A model generated the notes under the pieces. That model was not told where the DNA came from and ran no database searches. It worked only from the letters and a program-made list of their open reading frames with translations. Position numbers and translations under genes: made by a program. A stretch of DNA of 64,000 bases from Flavobacterium sp. (GTDB taxonomy: Bacteria; Bacteroidota; Bacteroidia; Flavobacteriales; Flavobacteriaceae), in the NCBI RefSeq assembly GCF_027484205.1, contig NZ_JAIXUB010000024.1:124001-188000 (forward strand), read 5' to 3'. Positions 26,803 to 36,508 of the stretch are shown piece after piece; position 1 is the stretch's first letter; each line of letters starts with the position of its first letter.

Positions 26803-27890
26803 AAGTTCTGCAAGTAATCAATAGCATGGCAACTGGTGGAGCAGAAAAGTTGTTGCTCGATACAATTCCAAAATATATTGAAAAAGGAATTGTAATGGAT
26901 ATTTTAGTGCTTAACGGTACAGAGTATCCATTTTATAATGAATTGAAAAATAACCCTAGCATTCGATTAATTTCATTAGGAGATTCAAGTGTTTACAATC
27001 CTTTTTTGATATTTAAAATCATAAAGTATTTAAAAAAATATGACTTTATTCATGTTCATTTATTTCCCTCATTATATTGGGTTGCTCTTGCAAAATGGAT
27101 TAGTTTTTCTAAAGTTAAATTAATATATACTGAACATTCTACTAGCAATAGAAGAATGAAACATTGGTTTTTAAAAATTATTGATCGTTTTATTTATTCA
27201 AAATACAATAAAATAATAGGTATAACAGATAATGTTAAAAGTCAATTAAAAAAACAACTTCAATTTTCTGATGATAAATTTATAATAATCGAAAATGGAA
27301 TTGATTTAACTAAAATTGAAGAATCTATAAAATATGATTTACCTGAACTTAATTTAAATTTACCAGTTGATGTAAAACTATTAATTCAAGTTTCCTCTTT
27401 TCAATTTCCAAAAGATCAAAAAACTGTTATTAAATCATTACAACATCTTCCGCAAAATGTTCATTTGTTGCTTGTTGGTCAAGGTGTTATGTTAGATCAA
27501 AATAAAAAATTAGTTGAAGAGCTAAAATTAAAGGATAGAGTTCATTTTTTAGGCATTCGAATGGATGTTGCTCGTTTATTAAAAACTTCCGATATTCTAA
27601 TATTGTCTTCTCAATACGAAGGACTTTCGTTGTCTAGTATTGAAGCCTTGGCATCAGGAAAACCATTTGTAGCTTCAGATGTGCCAGGACTAAAAGAAAT
27701 TGTAAGTGAAGCAGGAGTTATGTTTCCTTTTCAAGATGATAAAAAACTTGCAGAAATTTGTGTTGAATTGATGACTAATAAAAATAAATATGATACTATT
27801 GTATCAAATTGTATTTTAAGATCGAAACAATATGATATTACAGTCATGATTGACAAACATATTAATTTATATAAATCCTTACTGAAATGA
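26799..27890 (+). CDS. GT4 family glycosyltransferase
   Basis: 363 residues, GT-B fold. It begins VLQVINSMATGGAEKLLLDT and has YTEHSTSNRRMKHW in the acceptor domain. VSSFQFPKDQKTVIKSL, LLLVGQGVMLDQ and LSSQYEGLSLSSIEALASGKP (E-x7-E) form the donor domain. It resembles group 1 glycosyltransferases of capsule and O-antigen loci. Starts in an ATGA overlap with the previous gene and ends just before the AsnB-like gene, so it is in the same transcript. Donor and acceptor unknown. Confidence 0.87.
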   Translation: MKVLQVINSMATGGAEKLLLDTIPKYIEKGIVMDILVLNGTEYPFYNELKNNPSIRLISLGDSSVYNPFLIFKIIKYLKKYDFIHVHLFPSLYWVALAKWISFSKVKLIYTEHSTSNRRMKHWFLKIIDRFIYSKYNKIIGITDNVKSQLKKQLQFSDDKFIIIENGIDLTKIEESIKYDLPELNLNLPVDVKLLIQVSSFQFPKDQKTVIKSLQHLPQNVHLLLVGQGVMLDQNKKLVEELKLKDRVHFLGIRMDVARLLKTSDILILSSQYEGLSLSSIEALASGKPFVASDVPGLKEIVSEAGVMFPFQDDKKLAEICVELMTNKNKYDTIVSNCILRSKQYDITVMIDKHINLYKSLLK

Positions 27891-27891
27891 T

Positions 27892-29781
27892 ATGTGTGGA
27901 ATAAACGGATATATAGCCAAAAACAGACAACCTAAAGATATCATTAAATCTATCTTAGAGCAAATGAACCATGAAATACTTCATCGTGGTCCAGACGAAG
28001 ATGGCTTTTTTGTAGAAAGTGACACGACTAGTATAGGAATGGCAATGAGAAGGTTATCAATAATTGATTTAAGCACAGGAAAGCAACCTATTTTCACAGA
28101 GGATCAACAGAAAGTAATTTTGTTTAATGGCGAAATATATAATTTTAAAAAAATTAAATCTGATTTAGAAAAAAATGGTATTTCATTTAAAACAAGCTCA
28201 GATACTGAAGTAATTGTTAAACTTTATGAGAAATACGGAACAGCTTCTTTTGCAATGCTTGATGGTATGTTTGCTTTTTCTATTTATGATAAAATTTTAA
28301 ATAAAGTTTTCATAGCTCGTGATTTTTTTGGAGAAAAGCCATTGTATTATTATAAAAACGATGATTCATTCTTTTGGTGTTCCGAGTTGAAATCCTTAAT
28401 GAAAATTTTACCATTTAAACCTAATATTAATGTCAAGGCACTTAATTTATATTTTCAATTAACTTATATTCCAGCACCTTATTCTATTTATGATGAGATT
28501 TTTAAACTAGAAGCTAATCATTATATAGAGTTTGATTGTACAACATTTGATTTTACAATTAATGAAATTAAACAAGATTTCAAAACAATTGACAAGCAAA
28601 CAAAAAAAGAATATATAAAAACAACGCATGATTTGGTGCAAGAAAGTGTTCTTTCACGTTCCATTTCAGATGTTGCAATTGGTACATTTCTTTCTGGAGG
28701 TGTTGATTCTTCAATTGTTTCACTATGCTTATCACAACAATCTAATTCTAAAATCGATACATTTTCAATTGGTTTTGAAAAAAAATCTTTTGATGAATCT
28801 GATAAATCAAGAACAGTAGCTAAACTAATAAATAGTAATCACCATGAGTTTATTATTTCTGAAAAAGATTTGACTCATAATATTGATGCAATTTTATTAA
28901 ATTTCGATGAACCCTTTGCAGATTCTTCAAGTTTGGCAAGTTATGTAGTTGCAAATAAAACCAGGCAGTATGTTACTGTAGCATTAACAGGTGATGGTGG
29001 AGATGAAGTTTTTGGCGGTTATAATAAGTATTATATGGGTAAATTAAACCAAAAATATACTCAAATTGTACCACAAAAAGCGCATCAATTATTTTCTAAA
29101 TCAATAGGAACGCTTCTCAATAGTAAAGATGATAAAAGAGGAAAGCGATTTAAGTTGAATCGACTTTTAAAAGCTATAAATTATGAAGGAGATTTTTATT
29201 ATAATATTATATCGCTTGGATATACCGATGAAGAAATTGAAGGATTGCTAAAACAAAATTGGTTGCAACAAAATAGTTTGACGTATTATAAAAAACTAAT
29301 CGGTAACCATAATAAATCCATTACGGATTTCAGAAACATTGATAAAATAATTAGTTTAGAAGGCGATATGTTAGTCAAAGTAGATCGTACAAGTATGTTG
29401 ACTTCACTTGAATGTAGAGCTCCATTTTTAAACAAAGAAATTTGGAATTTTACTAGTCAAATACCAGAAAATTATCTGATAAATGGATGGGATAAAAAAC
29501 ACATTCTAAAAGAATCATTTGCTGAATATTTTCCAAAAGATTTTTTAAATAAGTCTAAAAAGGGATTTGGTGTTCCTGTTGGTGATTGGCTTAGAGATAA
29601 TCTCAAAAACGAACTAATGTCTTATTGTGAAAAGTCATTTATTGAAAAGCAAAATATATTTAATTACGAAGTGATTTCTAAACTAGTTAATAATCATGTT
29701 CAAGGAAAAATAGATAACACTTTTAGAGTTTGGACGTATTTTTGTTTCCAAAAATGGTATAAAATGACCTATGAAAAATAA
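27892..29781 (+). CDS. asnB: AsnB-like glutamine-dependent amidotransferase, first copy
   Basis: 629 residues with the class-II glutamine amidotransferase N-terminus: MCGINGYIAK with Cys2 as nucleophile, HRGPDEDGFF, RRLSIIDLSTGKQP and FNGEIYNF. The synthetase half has the ATP-binding PP-loop SGGVDSS (268-274), LTGDGGDEVFGGY and SLECRAPFLN. Family members make asparagine, but versions in O-antigen loci (WbpS type) turn uronic acid carboxyls of the sugar into amides. With UDP-GalNAcA and GlcA enzymes upstream, amidation of a uronic acid is plausible here. A second AsnB-like gene (52916) differs clearly in the C-terminal half. True asparagine synthesis cannot be excluded. Confidence 0.85.
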   Translation: MCGINGYIAKNRQPKDIIKSILEQMNHEILHRGPDEDGFFVESDTTSIGMAMRRLSIIDLSTGKQPIFTEDQQKVILFNGEIYNFKKIKSDLEKNGISFKTSSDTEVIVKLYEKYGTASFAMLDGMFAFSIYDKILNKVFIARDFFGEKPLYYYKNDDSFFWCSELKSLMKILPFKPNINVKALNLYFQLTYIPAPYSIYDEIFKLEANHYIEFDCTTFDFTINEIKQDFKTIDKQTKKEYIKTTHDLVQESVLSRSISDVAIGTFLSGGVDSSIVSLCLSQQSNSKIDTFSIGFEKKSFDESDKSRTVAKLINSNHHEFIISEKDLTHNIDAILLNFDEPFADSSSLASYVVANKTRQYVTVALTGDGGDEVFGGYNKYYMGKLNQKYTQIVPQKAHQLFSKSIGTLLNSKDDKRGKRFKLNRLLKAINYEGDFYYNIISLGYTDEEIEGLLKQNWLQQNSLTYYKKLIGNHNKSITDFRNIDKIISLEGDMLVKVDRTSMLTSLECRAPFLNKEIWNFTSQIPENYLINGWDKKHILKESFAEYFPKDFLNKSKKGFGVPVGDWLRDNLKNELMSYCEKSFIEKQNIFNYEVISKLVNNHVQGKIDNTFRVWTYFCFQKWYKMTYEK

Positions 29782-30928
29782 ACTGATTCGAATTACTACT
29801 ATTCCAATTTCTCTCGAAAAATTACTTTCGGGACAATTGCAGTTTATGAATTCTTATTATCAGGTTATTGCAGTTTCTTCTGAAAAGGAAAAGCTCGAAC
29901 AACTTGGAAAATCTCAAAAGATAGAAACATATTCTATTGAAATGACCAGACAAATAACTCCAATTAAAGATGTAATTGCGGTTATGCAGCTTTATTTTTT
30001 TCTAAAAAAAACTAAGCCATTTATTGTTCATACTCATACTCCAAAAGCAGGAATTGTAGGTATGTTAGCATCAAAGCTAGCAGGTGTTCCTGTTCGATTG
30101 CATACAGTTGCAGGTTTACCATTGATTGAAGCAACAGGTTTTAAAAGAAAAATTTTAGATTTTGTAGAAAAACTAACCTATAAATGCGCTACTAAAGTTT
30201 ATCCTAATTCTTTCGGACTTTTAGAAATTATTAAACAAAATAATTATTGTTCATCCAGTAAATTACATGTTATTGCTAACGGAAGTTCAAACGGAATTGA
30301 TACTTCATACTTTAATCCAAATTTATTTTCAGACGATGAAAAAACAAAATTAAGAAAGGAATTATCCATTTCAACTGAGGATTTTGTCTTTATTTTTGTT
30401 GGAAGATTAGTAAAAGATAAAGGTATCAACGAATTAATATCGGCTTTTAATCTACTTCAATGTGAAGTTACAAATTTAAAATTACTATTAGTAGGAAATT
30501 TTGAATCTGATTTAGATCCTTTATCTCAAGAAACTTTAGAAACTATAAAAAATAATAAGGCTATTATTTCTGTTGGTTTTCAAACAGATGTTCGTCCATA
30601 CTTTTCAATTTCAAATGCATTAGTTTTTCCTAGTTATCGTGAGGGTTTTCCAAATGTTGTTATGCAAGCTGGTGCAATGAATTTACCCTCAATTGTTTCT
30701 AATATTAATGGGTGTAATGAAATAATTTCTAATGAAGTAAATGGATTAATCATTGCTGTAAAAGATGAAAAAGCAATTTTTGAAGCAATGAAAAAAATTA
30801 CTAATCTTTCTGTTTATGATGTTATGAAATCTAATGCCAGAAAAGTAATTGTTGATAATTATGAGCAAGAAAAAGTTTGGAATGCTTTATTAGAAGAATA
30901 TCAAAGTTTTGAAAAATTTTTGAAATAA
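29771..30928 (+). CDS. GT4 family glycosyltransferase, resembling PglA-type
   Basis: 385 residues. It opens with ITTIPISLEKLLSGQLQFM and has HTHTPKAGIVGMLASKLAGV and RLHTVAGLPL in the acceptor domain. FVGRLVKDKGINELISAF and FPSYREGFPNVVMQAGAMN follow in the donor domain. The HTHTPKAG motif is characteristic of a group that often adds the second sugar to a freshly primed undecaprenyl-diphosphate sugar (PglA-like). In the E-x7-E motif the second Glu is Gln. It precedes the PglC/D/E/F homologues by two genes, so a role as transferase to the bacillosamine-type primer is reasonable. Overlaps the previous gene by 11 bases. Confidence 0.85.
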   Translation: MKNKLIRITTIPISLEKLLSGQLQFMNSYYQVIAVSSEKEKLEQLGKSQKIETYSIEMTRQITPIKDVIAVMQLYFFLKKTKPFIVHTHTPKAGIVGMLASKLAGVPVRLHTVAGLPLIEATGFKRKILDFVEKLTYKCATKVYPNSFGLLEIIKQNNYCSSSKLHVIANGSSNGIDTSYFNPNLFSDDEKTKLRKELSISTEDFVFIFVGRLVKDKGINELISAFNLLQCEVTNLKLLLVGNFESDLDPLSQETLETIKNNKAIISVGFQTDVRPYFSISNALVFPSYREGFPNVVMQAGAMNLPSIVSNINGCNEIISNEVNGLIIAVKDEKAIFEAMKKITNLSVYDVMKSNARKVIVDNYEQEKVWNALLEEYQSFEKFLK

Positions 30929-30942
30929 AAAAATAGTAGTTT

Positions 30943-31983
30943 ATGTCTTCTAAAGAAAATAAATATTTAGATATATTGCAGATATTCAGAGGGTTTGCTG
31001 CATTAATGGTTGTGGTTCATCATACTCTTGGTGCTTTGGTATACTACAATAACATAGATTATTATTTTGTAAAATTTATTGGTGATTTAGGAAAGTATGG
31101 TGTAGATTTCTTTTTTGTGCTTTCTGGTTTTATAATAGCATTCACCAGTTATTATAAGTACAATAAACCATTAGCTTACAGAAAGTATATTATAAATAGG
31201 GCATTAAGAATTTATGTGCCTTATATTCCTATTGGATATTTGATGCTGTTTTTATATGCTAATTATCCTGAATTATCAAATGCGAGTCAATTAGATTTTA
31301 GTTATTTAACTTCATTAACGCTTCTTCCTGATGGTTTTCCAGCTTATGGTGTTGCATGGACACTAATTTTTGAACTTATGTTTTACTTTTTATTTAGTTT
31401 AACATTTATATCAAAAAAATTATGGAATTGGTTTTTGATAATTTGGCTTATTCTAATTTTAAAAAATAACTTCATTACGGATGTTGTTTCCAATGAGAAA
31501 ACGTTTCAAAATGTTTTTTTATCTTTATATAATCTAGAATTTATGCTGGGTTATTTATTATCAATATTGATTATAAGAAAAGTAAAATGGAATTACATGT
31601 TTGTAGGTACTCTTTTTATTGTTTTTACACTATTTTCACTTGTTTTAAAGTATTATAATATCATTCTTTTTAAATTTTCTGATCATATTTTTGTAGGAAT
31701 AAATTCATTTTTACTAATTTATATTTCTGTTACTTACTTTAATCCTAAATTGAATGAAAGAAATATTTTTATGATGATTGGAAATGCAACTTATTCAATA
31801 TACTTAATTCATGATCCCTTAAAAACATTAATAATAAGATTGTTTCCTAGTACAAATTCTTTAATTTTGAATTTTCTTATCTTAACCGTTGTATTGATAA
31901 TTTGTTCAATCGCAGGATATATTTATTATTTAATTTTTGAAAAATATATCATGAATAAGTTTAAAAAAACATTAGGTGTGTAA
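30943..31983 (+). CDS. Acyltransferase 3 family membrane O-acetyltransferase (OafA-like)
   Basis: 346 residues with about 10 membrane helices. The N-terminal helix region DILQIFRGFAALMVVVHHTL carries the Arg and the His of acyltransferase 3, and GVDFFFVLSGFIIAF is the second family hallmark. GVAWTLIFELMFYFLF holds the conserved W-x-L-x-x-E-x-x-F/Y, and ATYSIYLIHDP the late motif. These proteins acetylate sugars of surface glycans using acyl-CoA from the cytoplasm. No SGNH extension is present, unlike full-length OafA. Target sugar unknown. Confidence 0.88.
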   Translation: MSSKENKYLDILQIFRGFAALMVVVHHTLGALVYYNNIDYYFVKFIGDLGKYGVDFFFVLSGFIIAFTSYYKYNKPLAYRKYIINRALRIYVPYIPIGYLMLFLYANYPELSNASQLDFSYLTSLTLLPDGFPAYGVAWTLIFELMFYFLFSLTFISKKLWNWFLIIWLILILKNNFITDVVSNEKTFQNVFLSLYNLEFMLGYLLSILIIRKVKWNYMFVGTLFIVFTLFSLVLKYYNIILFKFSDHIFVGINSFLLIYISVTYFNPKLNERNIFMMIGNATYSIYLIHDPLKTLIIRLFPSTNSLILNFLILTVVLIICSIAGYIYYLIFEKYIMNKFKKTLGV

Positions 31984-32040
31984 TTTTGAAACTTGAAGTT
32001 TCTTGTAAACAAAAAATATATTGGTACTAAAATTTACAAA

Positions 32041-32643
32041 ATGTATAAATCGATTGTAAAACCTTTTTTTGATATCTCTTGTGCTTTGATTGGATTGGTT
32101 TTATTACTTCCAATATTTATTTTAGTGACTTTATTTTTACTATTTGCTAACGATGGAAAACCTTTTTTCTTTCAATTAAGACCTGGTAAAAACGGAAAGA
32201 TTTTTAAAATTATTAAGTTCAAAACCATGAACGATAGGAAGGATGCTAATGGAAATTTACTTCCAGATGCAGATAGACTAACTAAGATTGGTAGTTTTGT
32301 TAGAAAAACTTCATTAGATGAAATTCCTCAATTGTTGAATGTTGTCGTTGGTGATATGAGTATAGTTGGACCAAGACCATTACTCACAACCTATATGCAT
32401 TTGTATAATGATTTTCAAAATCGTCGGCATGAGGTAAAACCCGGAATTACGGGTTGGGCTCAAGTTAATGGCAGAAACGCCATCTCATGGGATAAAAAAT
32501 TTGAATTAGATGTTTGGTATGTAGATAGTATATCTTTTTTATTGGATGTTAAAATTCTATTTAAAACCATTCAAAAAGTAGTAAAGAGTGATGGAATAAA
32601 TGCAATAGATTCAGCAACGACAGAACCTTTTCAAGGAAGTTAA
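32041..32643 (+). CDS. pglC: Initiating phosphoglycosyl transferase, PglC-like (small monotopic)
   Basis: From ATG 32041 the protein has 200 residues, the normal size of PglC. The in-frame TTG at 31993 would add 16 residues and is less likely. It has one re-entrant N-terminal hydrophobic segment (about 5-35) and the motifs FKTMNDRKDANGNLLPD, RLTKIGSFVRKTSLDEIPQL and MSIVGPRPLL. The catalytic Asp-Glu dyad falls at D93-E94, the numbering known for Campylobacter PglC. It moves a phospho-sugar from a UDP donor to undecaprenyl phosphate, the first step of repeat-unit assembly. Co-location with PglD, PglE and PglF homologues makes UDP-diNAc-bacillosamine the likely donor. Confidence 0.9.
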   Translation: MYKSIVKPFFDISCALIGLVLLLPIFILVTLFLLFANDGKPFFFQLRPGKNGKIFKIIKFKTMNDRKDANGNLLPDADRLTKIGSFVRKTSLDEIPQLLNVVVGDMSIVGPRPLLTTYMHLYNDFQNRRHEVKPGITGWAQVNGRNAISWDKKFELDVWYVDSISFLLDVKILFKTIQKVVKSDGINAIDSATTEPFQGS

Positions 32644-32660
32644 TTATAAATAGATTTGAT

Positions 32661-33311
32661 ATGCAAGATATTGTAATTATTGGTGCAGGCGGTTTTGGTA
32701 GAGAAGTAAAAACTCTAATTGATGCCATAAATAAGGATAATAAGATCTATAATTTTTTAGGATTTTATGACGATGGAATTGAAAAAGGGAAAATTATAAA
32801 TGGTTTTCCAATTTTGGGTGGTGTTTCTGATTTGAATATAGTTTCAAAACCACTTTGTATAGCTTTAGGCCTTGGTGATCCAACAACAAAAAGTAAAGTT
32901 ATAGCTTCAGTATCAAATACAAATTTAAGTTTTCCAACGCTAATTCATCCAAGTGTTATAATTTCAGATGATGATGTAATTATTGGAAACGGATGCATTA
33001 TATGCGCAGGAACTATAATTACATGTAATATTAAAATAGAAAATTATGTAACTTTGAATTTGATGTGCACTGTTGGTCACGATACATTTATTGATAGTTT
33101 TTCATCGTTTATGCCTTCAGTAAATATTTCGGGCGAAGTTAAAATTGAAGAAAAAGTATATGTTGGAACAGGAGCAAAAATAATTAATCAATTAACCATT
33201 GGCAAGTCCACAATAGTTGGTGCTGGTGCAGTAGTTTCAAAAAGTTTACCCGAATTTTGTACCGCAGTTGGAATTCCTGCAAAACCTATAAAATTTCATA
33301 ACAATGACTAA
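32661..33311 (+). CDS. pglD: PglD-like sugar N-acetyltransferase (UDP-4-amino sugar acetylation)
   Basis: 216 residues. The N-terminal Rossmann-like domain IVIIGAGGFGREVKTLI binds the UDP-sugar, followed by a left-handed beta-helix. TVGHDTFIDSFSSFMP holds the catalytic His140, and GAKIINQLTIGKSTIVGAGA with VGIPAKPI closes the helix. This is the layout of PglD and NeuD family acetyltransferases. PglD acetylates the 4-amino group of UDP-2-acetamido-4-amino-2,4,6-trideoxyglucose. Overlap by 8 bases with the aminotransferase gene supports that role. NeuD-like O-acetylation is the alternative. Confidence 0.87.
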   Translation: MQDIVIIGAGGFGREVKTLIDAINKDNKIYNFLGFYDDGIEKGKIINGFPILGGVSDLNIVSKPLCIALGLGDPTTKSKVIASVSNTNLSFPTLIHPSVIISDDDVIIGNGCIICAGTIITCNIKIENYVTLNLMCTVGHDTFIDSFSSFMPSVNISGEVKIEEKVYVGTGAKIINQLTIGKSTIVGAGAVVSKSLPEFCTAVGIPAKPIKFHNND

Positions 33312-34437
33312 ATCAAAAATATGGCTTTCTTCACCACACATGGGAGGAAACGAGCAAAAATATATCAAAGAAGCGTTTGATACGAATTGGGTAGCACCAC
33401 TTGGGCCAAATGTTACTGGATTAGAGCAAGATTTAGAGCAATATTTAGGAAATAACTCCTTTGTAGGAGCTTTGAGTTCAGGAACAGCTGCACTTCATTT
33501 GGGATTAATTTTACTTGATGTAAAAGCTGGCGATGAAGTAATTTGTCAAAGTATGACTTTTTCAGCCTCAGCAAATCCTATTGTTTATCAAGGAGCAACT
33601 CCAGTTTTCGTTGATAGCGAAAGTGATACATGGAATATGTGTCCAAATGCACTTGAAGAAGCACTAAAAGATAGAATTGCTAAAGGAAAAAAACCAAAAG
33701 CAATTGTTGCCGTTCATCTTTATGGAATGCCATTTAAAGTTGATGAAATTAGAAGTATAGCAGATAAATATGAAATTCCAATACTTGAAGATAGTGCAGA
33801 ATCATTAGGTAGTACCTACAAAGGTCAAAAGTGTGGTACTTTTGGTGATATTAGCATCTTGTCATTTAATGGTAATAAAATTATTACAACTTCTGGAGGT
33901 GGTGCAATTGTTACAAAAAACTTAGAGCAAAAAAATAAAGCGATTTTTCTTGCAACTCAGGCAAGAGATAATGCGCCTCATTACCAGCATAGCGAAATAG
34001 GTTACAATTATAGAATGAGCAATATTTGTGCAGGAATAGGTCGTGGTCAAATGGAAGTTTTAGATAATCATATTGAAAAACGTCGCGCAATGCATCAATT
34101 TTATAAAGATGTTTTTATACAAAATCAAGGAATTGAAGTTTTTTCTGAACCAAGTTCTGATTATTATTCTAATCATTGGTTGTCAGCAATTATTGTAGAT
34201 GCTAAAAAAAATAATGGCAAATCAAGAGAAGATATGCGATTGAAATTAGAAACTGAAAATATTGAAAGTCGTCCTTTGTGGAAACCAATGCATCTTCAAC
34301 CAGTTTTTAAAGATGTACCTTATTATGGAGGAAGTATTTCTGAAAAGTTATTTGAGAATGGTCTTTGCTTACCTTCAGGTTCTAATTTGTCTTCGGAGGA
34401 TAAAGAAAGGATACAAAAAACTTTAAATGATTTTTAA
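33304..34437 (+). CDS. pglE: PglE-like UDP-4-keto-6-deoxy-sugar aminotransferase
   Basis: 377-residue DegT/DnrJ/EryC1 enzyme. Its motifs are WLSSPHMGGNEQKYI, DTNWVAPLGPNV, LSSGTAALHLGLILL, VAVHLYGMPFKVDEI and LEDSAESLGSTYKG. The PLP lysine is K192 in SFNGNKIITT, and the NK variant of this motif is the one found in PglE/LegC-type enzymes. It would aminate the keto-sugar made by the PglF homologue encoded next. It is clearly different from the WecE-type paralogue at 12192, which has HETKN. A hairpin overlapping its stop may end this transcription unit. Confidence 0.87.
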   Translation: MTKSKIWLSSPHMGGNEQKYIKEAFDTNWVAPLGPNVTGLEQDLEQYLGNNSFVGALSSGTAALHLGLILLDVKAGDEVICQSMTFSASANPIVYQGATPVFVDSESDTWNMCPNALEEALKDRIAKGKKPKAIVAVHLYGMPFKVDEIRSIADKYEIPILEDSAESLGSTYKGQKCGTFGDISILSFNGNKIITTSGGGAIVTKNLEQKNKAIFLATQARDNAPHYQHSEIGYNYRMSNICAGIGRGQMEVLDNHIEKRRAMHQFYKDVFIQNQGIEVFSEPSSDYYSNHWLSAIIVDAKKNNGKSREDMRLKLETENIESRPLWKPMHLQPVFKDVPYYGGSISEKLFENGLCLPSGSNLSSEDKERIQKTLNDF

Positions 34438-34445
34438 GGTTTTTT
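34415..34445 (+). terminator. Candidate weak intrinsic terminator overlapping the pglE stop
   Basis: Bases 34415-34427 can pair with 34433-34445 to form a 13-bp stem with one G-U pair and a 5-base loop. The stem is AT-rich and is followed by TTAACAAA and a run of eight T (34453-34460). The stop codon of the upstream gene lies in the right arm. Next to it, the gene at 34491 starts after a 53-base gap, so a break between transcripts is plausible. Confidence 0.4.
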
Positions 34446-34462
34446 TAACAAATTTTTTTTAC

Positions 34463-34470
34463 TATTTTTA
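34463..34470 (+). promoter_or_regulatory. Weak candidate -7 box upstream of pglF
   Basis: TATTTTTA matches TAnnTTTG in all but the last base and lies 20 bases before the TTG start at 34491. No -33 TTG at the usual distance is visible. It is listed because a hairpin precedes it and the gap is one of the larger ones in the locus. Confidence 0.25.
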
Positions 34471-34490
34471 CATTCATAAATTGATTCAAA

Positions 34491-36485
34491 TTGAATAGCT
34501 CCAATAAAAATTTTATTTCTGATTTCTTTAAGATTTTTTCAGATGTAAATACTGGCTTTAATTTCAGTAATTTAGGTTATTTGCCTAGATGGATGATTTT
34601 AATGTTGGATGTTTTTATTGTAGTTTTTTCCGGCGTTATTACTTTTCTATTATTTAAAGGGTTAAAACTAAGTTATATACCTAATCAATATTTAGTTTTT
34701 GCGATTTTATTTTATCTAACTATCAATGTTTTTTTCTTTTGGATATATAGAACTTATTCAGGAATTATTCGACATTCCTCCTATATTGATGCCTTAAAAA
34801 TTTTCTTTTCTCAATTTTCCACTTTTGTGGTTATTATTGTTTTCAATTTTATAGTTATTTTGTTTGACAAACAAAAAGTTTATCTAACAACAGGAGCTTT
34901 TATTAATGCAATATTATCATTTAGTTTGTTGTTTTTTTATAGAATTATTGTAAAACAAACTTTTGAACGTTTTTTTTCAGAAACTGCTAACGTAAAAAAA
35001 ATTCATGCAATAATTTATGGTTCTGATGCTAATGCAACTGCTGTAGCCAACGCATTAAAAGCTGAAATTCCTAGCCGATTTAATTTATTAGGTTTCATTG
35101 ATAAAAACAACCAAAATTCAACAAAAAGAATTTTGAATCTTCCTATTTTTCAAATAAAGAAAAGTATTCCTGTTTTAATGCGTTCTAAAAAAGTGGAAGC
35201 TCTAATTATTGCTGATAAGAGTTTGACAAAAGAAGAACGTTTAACTATAGTAGAAGAATGTATCGAATTTGGATTTAAAGTATATACTTTACCACTTGTT
35301 TCAGATTGGGATGATCAAAAGGAAATTTCAAAGAATATTAAAAACTTTGAAATTCAAGATCTATTAGAGCGAAAACCAATTGTTTTAGATACCAAATCAA
35401 TATCGTCAAAATTGAATGGAAAATCAATATTGGTTACAGGTGCTGCTGGTTCTATTGGTAGTGAAATTGTTAGGCAAGTTTTAAATTTTAGTCCTAAAAA
35501 AATAATTATTCTTGATCAAGCTGAAACACCTTTACATTCTTTATCTCTTGAGATTATTGGGATGAATCAAAATATTGACGTTATAAATTGTATTGCTGAT
35601 ATTAGAGATTTTAATGTTTTAGAAAAAATATTTAATCAATATAAGCCAGATGTAGTTTATCATGCAGCAGCATACAAACATGTTCCAATGATGGAAGAAA
35701 ATCCATCTCAAGCCATTTTTACAAATGTGATTGGAACTAAAAATGTTGCAGATTTATCAAATAAATATCATGTAGAACGATTTGTGATGGTTTCTACAGA
35801 TAAAGCTGTAAACCCAAGTAGCATCATGGGTGCAAGTAAAAGAATTGCAGAAATGTATGTTCAATCAAAACATTTCAAACATAAAAAATTAAATTCTGAA
35901 CGATACACAAAGTTTATAACAACTCGTTTTGGTAATGTTTTAGGTTCTAATGGTTCTGTTGTACCATTATTTACAAAACAAATTCAAGAAGGTGGACCAA
36001 TAACGATTACGCATCCTGAAATTATTCGTTATTTTATGACCATTCCAGAAGCATGTCAATTAGTTCTTGAAGCATGTTCTATGGGAAATGGAGGCGAGAT
36101 ATATATATTTGATATGGGTAAACCAGTTAAAATTATTGATTTAGCTAAAAAAATGATACGTCTTGCAGGTTTTATTCCTGATAAAGATATTTCCATTAAA
36201 ATTGTTGGTTTACGTCCTGGTGAAAAATTATATGAAGAATTGTTGAATGATTCGGCAAAAAATTTAGCAACTCATCATGAAAAAATAATGGTAGCAGTTG
36301 AAGTGTGTGATGTCTTTGATGTTGTAAATAAGCAAATTGAAGAGTTGTCTGAAATTGCAAGCAAAGGAAATGTTGATAAGCTAGTTTCTAAAATGAAAAC
36401 TATGGTTCCTGAATTCAAAAGTTTGAATTCAATATATCAAACTCTTGATATAGAAGTTAAGGAATCTTATGTTTACACTAAATAA
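34491..36485 (+). CDS. pglF: Membrane UDP-GlcNAc 4,6-dehydratase, PglF/WbpM/CapD family
   Basis: 664 residues. Four N-terminal membrane helices (about 30-150) precede a CoA-binding-like Rossmann domain (IHAIIYGSDANATAVANAL), then an SDR catalytic domain. The SDR part has VTGAAGSIGSEIVRQVL, VYHAAAYKHVPMMEENPSQA and STDKAVNPSSIMGASKR, where Met replaces Tyr of Y-x3-K, as known in the PglF/WbpM group. GLRPGEKLYEELL is a further hallmark. It turns UDP-GlcNAc into UDP-4-keto-6-deoxy-GlcNAc, the substrate of the PglE homologue just upstream. The start is TTG at 34491; no ATG precedes the first helix in frame. Confidence 0.92.
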   Translation: MNSSNKNFISDFFKIFSDVNTGFNFSNLGYLPRWMILMLDVFIVVFSGVITFLLFKGLKLSYIPNQYLVFAILFYLTINVFFFWIYRTYSGIIRHSSYIDALKIFFSQFSTFVVIIVFNFIVILFDKQKVYLTTGAFINAILSFSLLFFYRIIVKQTFERFFSETANVKKIHAIIYGSDANATAVANALKAEIPSRFNLLGFIDKNNQNSTKRILNLPIFQIKKSIPVLMRSKKVEALIIADKSLTKEERLTIVEECIEFGFKVYTLPLVSDWDDQKEISKNIKNFEIQDLLERKPIVLDTKSISSKLNGKSILVTGAAGSIGSEIVRQVLNFSPKKIIILDQAETPLHSLSLEIIGMNQNIDVINCIADIRDFNVLEKIFNQYKPDVVYHAAAYKHVPMMEENPSQAIFTNVIGTKNVADLSNKYHVERFVMVSTDKAVNPSSIMGASKRIAEMYVQSKHFKHKKLNSERYTKFITTRFGNVLGSNGSVVPLFTKQIQEGGPITITHPEIIRYFMTIPEACQLVLEACSMGNGGEIYIFDMGKPVKIIDLAKKMIRLAGFIPDKDISIKIVGLRPGEKLYEELLNDSAKNLATHHEKIMVAVEVCDVFDVVNKQIEELSEIASKGNVDKLVSKMKTMVPEFKSLNSIYQTLDIEVKESYVYTK

Positions 36486-36508
36486 ATGCTTTATATCAAT
36501 GGAATTGG

